DNA of 7,970 nucleotides from Lentisphaerota bacterium (GTDB taxonomy: Bacteria > Verrucomicrobiota > Kiritimatiellia > RFP12 > UBA1067): positions 1 through 7,970 of the forward strand of contig JALHET010000081.1 in the NCBI GenBank assembly GCA_022839525.1, read 5' to 3'. Made by a program: the position numbers and the translations under genes. The notes beneath the pieces were generated by a model. That model had not been told where the DNA came from and did no database searches. It saw only the letters and a program-made list of their open reading frames with translations. Shown here in pieces: positions 1-6,707 of the stretch (the stretch's first letter is position 1; every line of letters starts with the position of its first letter).

Positions 1-111
1 TCTCGCTATTGTCTTCCCTTTTTCGCCAAGATACCCTATCCTGCTTTGAAAAGATGAAACAGGGGGCGCGGGTTAAACGGGGGCTCCTTTGACAGGCAAA
101 CGGGGAGAACG
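1..111. other. Upstream non-coding or gene-tail region
   Basis: No complete gene lies here. All three plus-strand frames are open at the window edge and close by stops at 47-49, 55-57 and 90-92, so a few codons of an upstream gene could be present, but nothing identifies them. I see no convincing sigma-70 promoter: the perfect TTGACA at 89-94 has no usable -10 upstream of the gene start. No rho-independent terminator is visible. Confidence 0.4.
102..108 (+). promoter_or_regulatory. Ribosome binding site that decides the start of the first gene
   Basis: The purine run GGGGAGA ends 6 nt before ATG 115 and 3 nt before GTG 112. The spacing favours ATG 115 over the immediately preceding in-frame GTG, so the protein is taken as 923 residues rather than 924. 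Confidence 0.6.
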
Positions 112-114
112 GTG

Positions 115-2886
115 ATGATCGACAATAAACGGGCCGATGGTTGCCGTGCATGCACGGTGGTTTTTTTGGTGTTGTGCGTAAGCGGATGCGTCGCGGCGCG
201 CCCGCCGGTGACGGTGACCTGCACGCTTCCTGACGGGGTTCGGGTCTTGGCGGAGTGCCGGGATCTCCGCGCCGCCCAGATGGAACTCCGCACGTTGAGG
301 CGCGAGGGCAAACTCGCGGGGCCGGTCGAGGTCGTCCTGCGCAAGGGCGTCTATTCCCTTTCGGAACCCCTGCGTTTCACGCCGGAAGATTCAGGAACCG
401 CACAGGCGCCCATCACCTATCGTGCAGAAACCCCGGGGACGGTAACCCTCAGCGGCGGCTTGCGGATTGAGGGCTGGCGCCCTGAAAGCAACGGCGTCTG
501 GCGTGCGGATGTGCCCGAAGCGCGTGCGGGCAAGCTTTATTTCAGGCAGATGTTCGTTGACGGGCGCCGCGCGGTCCGGGCGCGCACTCCGAACGCGGGC
601 TTCTTTCACACCACCGGCTGGAGCAGAAAACCCGGGTTCACGGACCGCCAGGCCGACGGCTTCTACTACGCCGGGGATGACGTGACGGCGGACATGGCTT
701 CTCCGGACACGATGGCCGTGCTCTACCAGAGCTGGCTGTCCCGCCAGCACACGGTCACGGAGATCCGCCCTGAGGCGAAAGCGGTTTTTGTGGAGCCCAT
801 CGCCGACAGTTACAGGTTCCGGGCGCGGTTTTTCATGGAGAACACGCCGGTCTGCCTGGACGCCCCGGGCGAATGGCAACTCGACCGGCAAACGGGAACC
901 GTCCGCTACATGCCCCTGCCGGGAGAGGATATGCGCAAGGCAACGGTCATGGTGCCTGTGACGCCCTCTCTGCTTCAGTTCAAGGGCAATCCGGAGCAGG
1001 GGGCCTATGTGGAACACCTGCGTTTTCACGGTTTTGTGTTCGCCTATGCGGACTGGACCCCGCAGGGGCGTTCGATCACCGGCGGCCAGGCGCGCTGCCC
1101 AACCGGGTTCGCGACGCCCGACATCGCCCTCGAATCTGGAGCCGTCTCCGCGATCGGCCTCCGGCACACGTCGATTCAGGACTGCGAAATCACCCGCGTT
1201 GGCGCGCATGCGGTTGTCCTGATGCAGGGCTGTTTCGACAACCTGATCCAGAAGTGCCACCTGCATGACTTGGGTGGGGGCGGGGTCTATCTGTTCTGGG
1301 AGGTGCCCGGCTCGGGAACTCCCTGGAAACCGCGCGGGCAATTCGACCACATCGAACGCAACGTGATCGACAACTGTTACATCCATGACATGACCCATGT
1401 GTTCAACGGGTCTGTCGGCGTCCTGACCGGGCCGTGTGCCGCCTACAACCGGATCACGCATAACGAGATCAGCTATGGCGACTACACGGGCGTCTCGGTC
1501 GGCTGGGGGTGGACGGCCAACAAGAATACGGGGCAATATCAGGAAGGCAACGTGGTGGAGTACAACCACATTCATCACATGATGAACAACCTGCTCGACG
1601 ACGGCGGGGGCATCTACCTCCTCGGATGGCAGAAGGGCGCGCGGATCCGCTGCAACTGGATCCACGATGTGCGCCCCGACCTGCTCGCCTCAGGAGCCGA
1701 AGGCCTCTACCCGGACTCGGGTGTGTCGGGCGTCGTGTTCGAGGGCAACATCGTCCACGACGTCATGGGCGGTTTCGCGGGCAACGGGGGGCATGAGTGC
1801 GTCGTCCGCGACAATATCTTTGCCTTCTGCCAGGCCAGCGGCGTGCGCGGCGGCGGTCACTGGTGGGACGTGCAGGTGCAGCACAACCCCAACCCCGTCC
1901 TGTTCGAGCGGAACATCGTGTACGGCGACAGCGACGCCGCGCTGATGCGGACGGGCTACCGGCCGGACGCTCAGGTGTCGCGAAGCAATGTCTATTGGGC
2001 CGGGGCCGACCGCGTGGGCGCGAAACTTTTTTCGGGCGCGGCACTGCCGGCCGCGACGTTCGGGGAATGGCAGGCGAAAGGCCATGACGCCGGGTCGGTC
2101 ATGGCCGATCCCCTCTTTGTTGACGCTGCTGGCCGCGACCTGCGCCTGCGCCCCGACTCGCCTGCCCTGAAGATGGGATTCAAGCAAACCGACGTGTCGG
2201 AAGTCGGCCTTTACGGTGACCGGCGCTGGAAAACCCTGCCGGAAAGGATGACGCACGCGCCTGTCGGGTCTCCGCCGGGGCCGGGCGGGTTCGAGTGGAC
2301 TTACGAGGACGAGACGGCCGGGGTTGCCCCCACCCGTTCCGGCAAGCTGTCCATGGGGCCGAAACGCAAAATCGCGGTGACCGATACGGATGCGGCCTCC
2401 GGGAAGCACAGCCTGATGCTTACGGAAGGCTCGCATCTGCACAGCCCCATCGGGGTGGATGTCGGCACGATACGCGCATCCATGCGGCTCAAACTGCCCC
2501 AAGGTGCGCCGGCCACGCTCTATCTCGAATTCCGTGACCACAGGAATCCGGGCATCGGGTGGTACAAGGCCGGGCCGCGTCTGCAGATCGATGCGCAGGG
2601 TGTGCTGACCGCCACGAGAGACGCCGGCGTGAACGTCAAGCTTCCCCGCGGCGTCTGGGTTTCGCTTGAGATGTCGTTCGCCGTTGGCAAGGGGAAGGCG
2701 AAGACGTTCGATCTGACCGTTACGGTTCCCGGACAATCGCCGCAGCTTTTCCGCAACGTTCCCTTCGGGAGCCCGGACTTCGCAATGGCCGGTTATTTTT
2801 ATCTGGTGAACACTGGCCGTGACGGCGCGTTCCTGTTTGACGACGTCCGCGTGTCCACATCCCAAGAGGGGGAGCCCGCTTTGTGA
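115..2886 (+). CDS. Secreted right-handed parallel beta-helix protein, GH141-like, probable lipoprotein
   Basis: This 923-residue protein is predicted to act outside the cytoplasm on complex polysaccharides. Residues 1-24 form a signal peptide with a hydrophobic core (VVFLVLCV) followed by VSGC, a plausible lipobox with Cys25 as lipidation site. Residues about 70-120 (GPVEVVLRKGVYSL, then SGTAQAPITYRA) resemble the N-terminal strands of this family. The segment VDGRRAVRARTPN (148-160) and LDAPGEW (248-254) recur in the paralogue downstream. The beta-helix core runs roughly 290-620, with Asn-rich rungs such as NxIxxN and the SVGWGW segment. D496 in LDDGGGIY and D534 in GLYPDSG are candidate catalytic acids by position (inference). 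A 'DLRLRPDSPAL' segment near 680-700 closes the core. Residues about 725-923 form a beta-sandwich-like domain. Unlike the paralogue, the N-terminus lacks the VxPDGxDxNPGT box. Known GH141 members include an alpha-L-fucosidase and a xylanase; the substrate here cannot be read from sequence. GH120 or an unclassified family are alternatives. Confidence 0.8.
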   Translation: MIDNKRADGCRACTVVFLVLCVSGCVAARPPVTVTCTLPDGVRVLAECRDLRAAQMELRTLRREGKLAGPVEVVLRKGVYSLSEPLRFTPEDSGTAQAPITYRAETPGTVTLSGGLRIEGWRPESNGVWRADVPEARAGKLYFRQMFVDGRRAVRARTPNAGFFHTTGWSRKPGFTDRQADGFYYAGDDVTADMASPDTMAVLYQSWLSRQHTVTEIRPEAKAVFVEPIADSYRFRARFFMENTPVCLDAPGEWQLDRQTGTVRYMPLPGEDMRKATVMVPVTPSLLQFKGNPEQGAYVEHLRFHGFVFAYADWTPQGRSITGGQARCPTGFATPDIALESGAVSAIGLRHTSIQDCEITRVGAHAVVLMQGCFDNLIQKCHLHDLGGGGVYLFWEVPGSGTPWKPRGQFDHIERNVIDNCYIHDMTHVFNGSVGVLTGPCAAYNRITHNEISYGDYTGVSVGWGWTANKNTGQYQEGNVVEYNHIHHMMNNLLDDGGGIYLLGWQKGARIRCNWIHDVRPDLLASGAEGLYPDSGVSGVVFEGNIVHDVMGGFAGNGGHECVVRDNIFAFCQASGVRGGGHWWDVQVQHNPNPVLFERNIVYGDSDAALMRTGYRPDAQVSRSNVYWAGADRVGAKLFSGAALPAATFGEWQAKGHDAGSVMADPLFVDAAGRDLRLRPDSPALKMGFKQTDVSEVGLYGDRRWKTLPERMTHAPVGSPPGPGGFEWTYEDETAGVAPTRSGKLSMGPKRKIAVTDTDAASGKHSLMLTEGSHLHSPIGVDVGTIRASMRLKLPQGAPATLYLEFRDHRNPGIGWYKAGPRLQIDAQGVLTATRDAGVNVKLPRGVWVSLEMSFAVGKGKAKTFDLTVTVPGQSPQLFRNVPFGSPDFAMAGYFYLVNTGRDGAFLFDDVRVSTSQEGEPAL

Positions 2887-2899
2887 AAGGCCGATTGTT

Positions 2900-2985
2900 T
2901 CTCACACGAAGCCACGAAGGTCACGAAGGGTAATGGAATGGGTTGCCATGAAAAACCTTTGTGTCCTTTGTGCCTTTGTGTGAGA
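2900..2985. repeat. Long inverted repeat built from heptamer units
   Basis: The left arm (2900-2929) and right arm (2956-2985) are 30 nt each, separated by 26 nt. They match at 25 of 30 positions when one is reverse-complemented. Three of the five differences would be G:U pairs in a plus-strand transcript, leaving two true mismatches. Each arm contains three copies of a heptamer, CACGAAG on the left and CTTTGTG on the right, at 8-9 nt spacing. The element begins 14 nt after the first gene's stop codon. No T-run follows, so it does not look like a standard intrinsic terminator. Elements of this wording are, to my recollection, common in intergenic DNA of PVC bacteria; the function is unknown. 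Confidence 0.85.
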
Positions 2986-3041
2986 TTGAATTGGGTTGCG
3001 GGCTCCGTCTGCGTGAGTGTAGTGTTAAAACAATAATAGGG

Positions 3042-3047
3042 AAGGAG
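3042..3047 (+). promoter_or_regulatory. Strong Shine-Dalgarno for the second beta-helix gene
   Basis: AAGGAG sits 7 nt before ATG 3055 at the end of a purine-rich stretch (3039-3053), supporting this start. An AT-rich patch at 3025-3038 just upstream contains AATAAT (3032-3037), which could serve as a -10 element, but no matching -35 is apparent. Confidence 0.75.
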
Positions 3048-3054
3048 AGAAGAC

Positions 3055-5778
3055 ATGAGGTTGCGCCAGATCGTGTTGAGAGGGGTCTTGCTGGCGGGAA
3101 TCCTGCCGTGCGGGTGCCGTTTCCATAACGGGGAGTCCAGCGGGGGGCAGGCTGATTTCTGGGTCGCGCCGGATGGACGGGATACCAATCCCGGTACCAA
3201 AGCGCGTCCGTTCGCTACGTTGGCGCGGGCGCGTGACGCCGTGCGCACGTTGCGTCGAGCGGAGACGGAACGCGACATCCTCGTTCTTTTCCGCAGCGGC
3301 ATGTACCCCATCGAGGGGCCTGTCGATTTTTCACCGGAGGATTCGGGGCGCGCCGGCGGGCGCATCACCTACGCGGCCGCGTCCGGCGCGACGCCGGTGT
3401 TCAGCGGCGGGCGGCGCATCAGCGGGTTTGCGCCTTGCGGGGACGGCATCTGGAAAACGACGGTGCCGGAGGTCCGCGACGGCAAGTGGCGCATCGAGCA
3501 GCTCTATATCAACGGATGCCGCGCCGTGCGGGCCCGCACGCCGAACGGGCACTACGCTTATATGGACGGCACGGTGGAGACCGGACGGACCAACCTCGCG
3601 TTTCTGGCGCGTTCCAAAGACATCGCGCCGCTGTTAAAGTTGCCGCCGGAGCGGTTGCGCGATGTCGTGGTCTCGGCCTACCACTCCTGGGAGATTTCAC
3701 GGCACCGCATCGCGAGCATAGACCCCGGGCGCAACCTGGTCTCCCTGACAGGCCGCTATCCGCCGAAGTTCGGTCACTATGCATCAAAGGAGCGTTACTA
3801 TCTGGACAATTTCCGTGAGGCGCTGGACGCACCGGGCGAGTGGTTCATTGAGCGTGACGGCACGCTCTTTTACATGCCCCGCCCCGGCGAAGACATGACC
3901 AAGGCGGAGGTCGTGGCGCCGATGCCGGAAACCTTTCTCCGTTTCGTCGGCAATGCGGGGGGCATGCAGGTTGAAAACATCCTGTTCCGCGGATTGACCT
4001 TCGAGTACGCCGCCTATCTCATGCCGCATGAGGGCGCATGGTCGCCGCAGGCCGCCTGCAACATTGAGGCCGCCGTGATGGCGGATTATGCGCGCAACAT
4101 TGTCTTTGCTGATTGCGCGATCCGTCGGACCGGTGCCTATGGGCTCTGGTTCCGCGATGGATGCCGCGACTGTGCCGTGGAGCGCTGCCTGCTGGAGGAT
4201 CTTGGCGCAGGCGGCGTACGGTTGGGGCAGACCGCGCATACGCCGCTCGAAGCTGGACAACTGACCGGTCACTGCCGCATCGACAACAACATCATCCGCA
4301 ATGCCGGCCGCGTGTGGCCGGACGCTGTCGGCATCCTTGTGGGACACAGCGGCGACAACCAGGTCACGCACAACGATATCGCGGGGATGCCCTACTCCGG
4401 CATCTCCGTCGGCTGGCGCTGGGGCTACGGCGACGTTCCGTCAAAGCGTAACACCATCTCGTATAACCGCATCCATCATCTGGGCTGGGATGTGCTGGCC
4501 GACATGGGCGGTATCTACACGCTCGGGGAAGCGCCCGGAACCGTGATGATCGGCAACATCATCCACGATTTCGATAGCGACGGAGACTCCAGCATGCATG
4601 GCATTTACAACGACAACAGCACGGCTTACATGCTCATGGAGAGCAATCTGGTCTACAACGTGCGCGACGGGGGATACAAGCTGGGTAGCGGCAAGGCCAA
4701 CATCGTGCGCAACAACATTTTCGTCTCTAGGCTCAGCGACAAGGGGCGCTACAGCGGCCCGATCATGTTCTGCCAGTACTACAAGAAAGAGACGCATGTC
4801 GCGGCCACCCTCGAACGGAACATCATCTGCGGTTGCGAGGGGCGCGTCTTCAGCTCTCCCGAGTTTGAGAACCGGCTCGAACTGCGGAACAATGTGTATT
4901 GGGAGCCGTCGGGTACGCCTATTGATTTTATCGGGCGCTCGTTTGAAGCGTGGCAAAAGCTGGGGCGCGATGCCGGCTCGGTCATCGCCGATCCGAAGTT
5001 CGTCGATGCCGGCAACAACGACTTCCGCCTGCAAGCCGACTCTCCCGCGCTGGCTCTCGGCTTCGTGCCCTTCGACACCGCGCGAGCCGGCGTTTACGGC
5101 GATCCCGCTTGGGTCGCCAAGGCCCGCGAATTCGTCGTGCCGCCGCCGTGGCAGGGGTTGCCGCCGCCTCCGCCGTCGGCGTTCTCCGACGGCTTCGAGC
5201 ACACGGATGTCGGCTGCCTGCCCTCCCGTACCCGTTCCATGGTCGAGAACAAGGGCGACAGCATCAAGGTGACTGAAGAGACCGCCGCAACCGGCAAGCG
5301 CTCTCTGAAAGTAACCGACGCACCCGGGCTAAAGCATAGCTTCAACCCGCATTTCTGGTACACTCCGAACCACTATGACGGCATCACGACCTTCTCTTTC
5401 GATGTCCGCATGGAACAAGGTGCAGAGTTGAACCTTGAGTGGCGTCAATATCCGGGCAAACCGTACTACTACGTCGGGCCGCGGTTGTTGATCCGCGATG
5501 GAAAACTGACCGTCGCCGGCCAGCCGCCGCTGCCCCTGCCGCTCGGCACTTGGACGCACATCGAGATCAGCGCGGGCCTCGGCTCCAAAACTGACGGCAC
5601 CTGGCAGCTCGCGGTGACGACCCCGGGCGCGGAGCCCAAGCGCTTTTCGGGCCTGAAGTTCGGCAGTCCCGAGACGCGCGGTGTCACATGGATCGGATTC
5701 ATCAGCAGCGCGGACCGCAAGGGCGTGTACTACATCGACAATGTGAAGTTGGATAATTCGGATGCCTATAAAGAGTAA
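3055..5778 (+). CDS. Secreted right-handed parallel beta-helix protein, GH141-like, paralogue of the first gene
   Basis: This 907-residue protein is predicted to be an extracellular, probably surface-anchored, polysaccharide-active enzyme. Residues 1-21 form a signal peptide (basic MRLR, then VLRGVLLAGIL) with Cys19 and Cys21; the lipobox is imperfect (PCGC). Residues 35-59 hold the VAPDGRDTNPGT...PFATLARA box seen at the start of many DUF1565-type beta-helix proteins. INGCRAVRARTPN (152-164), REALDAPGEW (254-263) and ISVGWRW match the upstream paralogue. The helix core spans roughly 300-660. D483 in ADMGGIY and D520 in GIYNDNS are candidate catalytic acids, aligning with D496 and D534 of the first protein at nearly the same spacing (37 versus 38 residues). 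A Pro-rich linker (about 694-708) leads to a beta-sandwich-like domain at 710-907. The gene ends directly against the next ATG. Family membership is inferred from motifs; activity could be fucosidase, xylanase or another glycosidase. Confidence 0.83.
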   Translation: MRLRQIVLRGVLLAGILPCGCRFHNGESSGGQADFWVAPDGRDTNPGTKARPFATLARARDAVRTLRRAETERDILVLFRSGMYPIEGPVDFSPEDSGRAGGRITYAAASGATPVFSGGRRISGFAPCGDGIWKTTVPEVRDGKWRIEQLYINGCRAVRARTPNGHYAYMDGTVETGRTNLAFLARSKDIAPLLKLPPERLRDVVVSAYHSWEISRHRIASIDPGRNLVSLTGRYPPKFGHYASKERYYLDNFREALDAPGEWFIERDGTLFYMPRPGEDMTKAEVVAPMPETFLRFVGNAGGMQVENILFRGLTFEYAAYLMPHEGAWSPQAACNIEAAVMADYARNIVFADCAIRRTGAYGLWFRDGCRDCAVERCLLEDLGAGGVRLGQTAHTPLEAGQLTGHCRIDNNIIRNAGRVWPDAVGILVGHSGDNQVTHNDIAGMPYSGISVGWRWGYGDVPSKRNTISYNRIHHLGWDVLADMGGIYTLGEAPGTVMIGNIIHDFDSDGDSSMHGIYNDNSTAYMLMESNLVYNVRDGGYKLGSGKANIVRNNIFVSRLSDKGRYSGPIMFCQYYKKETHVAATLERNIICGCEGRVFSSPEFENRLELRNNVYWEPSGTPIDFIGRSFEAWQKLGRDAGSVIADPKFVDAGNNDFRLQADSPALALGFVPFDTARAGVYGDPAWVAKAREFVVPPPWQGLPPPPPSAFSDGFEHTDVGCLPSRTRSMVENKGDSIKVTEETAATGKRSLKVTDAPGLKHSFNPHFWYTPNHYDGITTFSFDVRMEQGAELNLEWRQYPGKPYYYVGPRLLIRDGKLTVAGQPPLPLPLGTWTHIEISAGLGSKTDGTWQLAVTTPGAEPKRFSGLKFGSPETRGVTWIGFISSADRKGVYYIDNVKLDNSDAYKE
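5770..5775 (+). promoter_or_regulatory. Weak ribosome binding site inside the end of the second beta-helix gene
   Basis: AAAGAG lies 3 nt before ATG 5779 and is separated from it only by the preceding gene's TAA stop. The weak, close site and zero-nucleotide gap suggest that rlmB translation depends on ribosomes finishing the upstream gene. Confidence 0.4.
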
Positions 5779-6606
5779 ATGAAAAAGTGGAATAAACGGG
5801 GCAAAGACTTCCGGAGCGACCGTCCGCGCGGGGCGTTGGAGCGCGGCGACTGGATCTACGGTCGCCGTCCGGTGTTTGAAGTGGTCAAGTCCGGCAAGCG
5901 CCATCTGTATGAGGCCGTGCTGCCGCCCGGGGGGCGCGACGCGCCGGAGGTGGCCGAACTGCGCGGGATGCTGACCGCAAAGGGCGTGCCGTTCAAGACG
6001 CTGGAGCGCGAGGCGCTTGACGAACTGTGCGAGGGCGGGAACCATCAGGGTGTGGCGGTGCGTACCGGCGGGTTCCCCTACATCTCGTTTGAGCAGGTCC
6101 TTCATGATGTCAAAGAGAACGAGAATGCTTTGGTGCTGATTCTCGACCACATCGAAGATCCCCAGAATGTCGGATCGCTGCTGCGCACCGCCGATGCGGT
6201 GGGGGCGACGGCCGTGCTGATACCCGAAGACCGCGCTTCGGGCGTGACGCCGGGTGTCGTGCGTGCCTCGGCGGGCGCGTCGGAGCACATGCGCGTGGCG
6301 AAGGTGGTCAATCTGGTCCGCGCCATGCGGGAACTCAAGGAGTGCGGAGCCTGGCTGACGGGATTGGATCTGGGGCCGGACGCCAAGATGTACACGTCTA
6401 TCGATTTCAAGGGGCGTGTGGGGCTGGTGGTCGGCAGCGAAGGCAGCGGCATCTCGCGGCTGGTGCGCGAGACCTGCGACTTCATCGCCTGCCTGCCCAT
6501 GAAGGGCGGCGTCGCGTCGCTCAACGCCGGCGTGGCCGGCGCGGTCGCGCTCTACGAGGTGGTAAGGCAGCGGGGGCCGGCGCGGGGAGAGTGCGAACGG
6601 ACATAA
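5779..6606 (+). CDS. rlmB: TrmH/SpoU-family 2'-O-ribose RNA methyltransferase, RlmB-like
   Basis: This cytoplasmic 275-residue enzyme is expected to transfer methyl from S-adenosylmethionine to a ribose 2'-OH; RlmB modifies the G2251-equivalent of 23S rRNA. A basic tail (1-24, KKWNKRGKDFR) precedes the substrate-binding domain, which opens with IYGRRPVFEVVKSGKR (26-41). The SPOUT catalytic domain has motif 1 LDHIEDPQNVGSLLRTADA (122-140) with N130 and R136, motif 2 VVGSEGSGI (217-225) with E221, and motif 3 SLNAGVAGAVALYEV (247-261) with N249. Motif 3 differs from the common SLNVSVA but keeps the Asn. The length is slightly above typical RlmB because of the N-terminal tail. The ATG immediately follows the upstream gene's stop codon, so it may be co-transcribed with a secreted glycosidase gene, an odd pairing. 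The target base could differ, since TrmH-family paralogues (TrmH, TsnR-like) share these motifs; the SpoU substrate-binding domain favours RlmB. Confidence 0.93.
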   Translation: MKKWNKRGKDFRSDRPRGALERGDWIYGRRPVFEVVKSGKRHLYEAVLPPGGRDAPEVAELRGMLTAKGVPFKTLEREALDELCEGGNHQGVAVRTGGFPYISFEQVLHDVKENENALVLILDHIEDPQNVGSLLRTADAVGATAVLIPEDRASGVTPGVVRASAGASEHMRVAKVVNLVRAMRELKECGAWLTGLDLGPDAKMYTSIDFKGRVGLVVGSEGSGISRLVRETCDFIACLPMKGGVASLNAGVAGAVALYEVVRQRGPARGECERT

Positions 6607-6656
6607 CGGAGAGAAGGGCGGAGAGGCCATTGGCCGTTAAGTCTGTTCTGTCCGTT
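6596..6656. repeat. Inverted repeat overlapping the rlmB stop codon
   Basis: AACGGACATAACGGA (6596-6610) is matched at 13 of 15 positions by the reverse complement of TCTGTTCTGTCCGTT (6642-6656); one mismatch would be a G:U pair in RNA. Nested between the arms is GGCCATTGGCC (6625-6635), a near-perfect palindrome. CCGTTAAG occurs twice on the right side (6634-6641, 6652-6659). The left arm includes the TAA stop of rlmB (6604-6606). No T-run follows, so it is not a textbook terminator, though it could still affect mRNA end formation or stability. Confidence 0.65.
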
Positions 6657-6671
6657 AAGGATTGTGTCTCC

Positions 6672-6707
6672 GGAGAAACGTTTGGAGAAAACATGGGAGA
6701 AACATTT
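6672..6707 (+). repeat. Three tandem 12-bp repeats spanning the RBS and start codon
   Basis: Three copies in exact 12-bp register, GGAGAAACGTTT (6672-6683), GGAGAAAACATG (6684-6695) and GGAGAAACATTT (6696-6707), each open with a Shine-Dalgarno-like GGAG. The middle copy supplies the likely ribosome binding site (GGAGA 6684-6688) and its last three bases are the ATG start at 6693. The 12-bp period preserves reading frame. Confidence 0.75.

Noticed and set aside
89..94. Perfect TTGACA as a -35 promoter element
   Set aside because: A 17-bp spacer would put the -10 at 112-117, on the start codon itself, and the bases there (GTGATG) are not a -10.
391..1665. Minus-strand open frame of 424 codons opposite the first beta-helix gene
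   Set aside because: It mirrors a plus-strand gene with clear motifs, its product is low-complexity His/Arg/Val/Asp-rich sequence with no recognisable domain, and long antisense frames are common in GC-rich DNA.
1690..2865. Minus-strand open frame of 391 codons
   Set aside because: It lies wholly opposite the first gene and has no domain, signal peptide or ribosome binding site that I can recognise.
2900..2985. CRISPR array
   Set aside because: The heptamer units are only 7 nt with 1-2 nt between them; there are no spacers of suitable length and no cas genes.
2900..2990. Rho-independent terminator after the first gene
   Set aside because: The hairpin is long and strong but is followed by TTGAATTGGG rather than a T-run, so the intrinsic terminator model does not fit.
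2799..3368. Minus-strand frame of 189 codons through the first intergenic gap
   Set aside because: Its gap part is just the translated repeat (QRHKGHKG-type), a well-known kind of spurious protein, and the rest is antisense to the two beta-helix genes.
5329..6630. Minus-strand open frame of 433 codons across the end of the second beta-helix gene and rlmB
   Set aside because: It crosses two well-supported plus-strand genes and its product is a typical antisense shadow rich in Arg, His and Ala.
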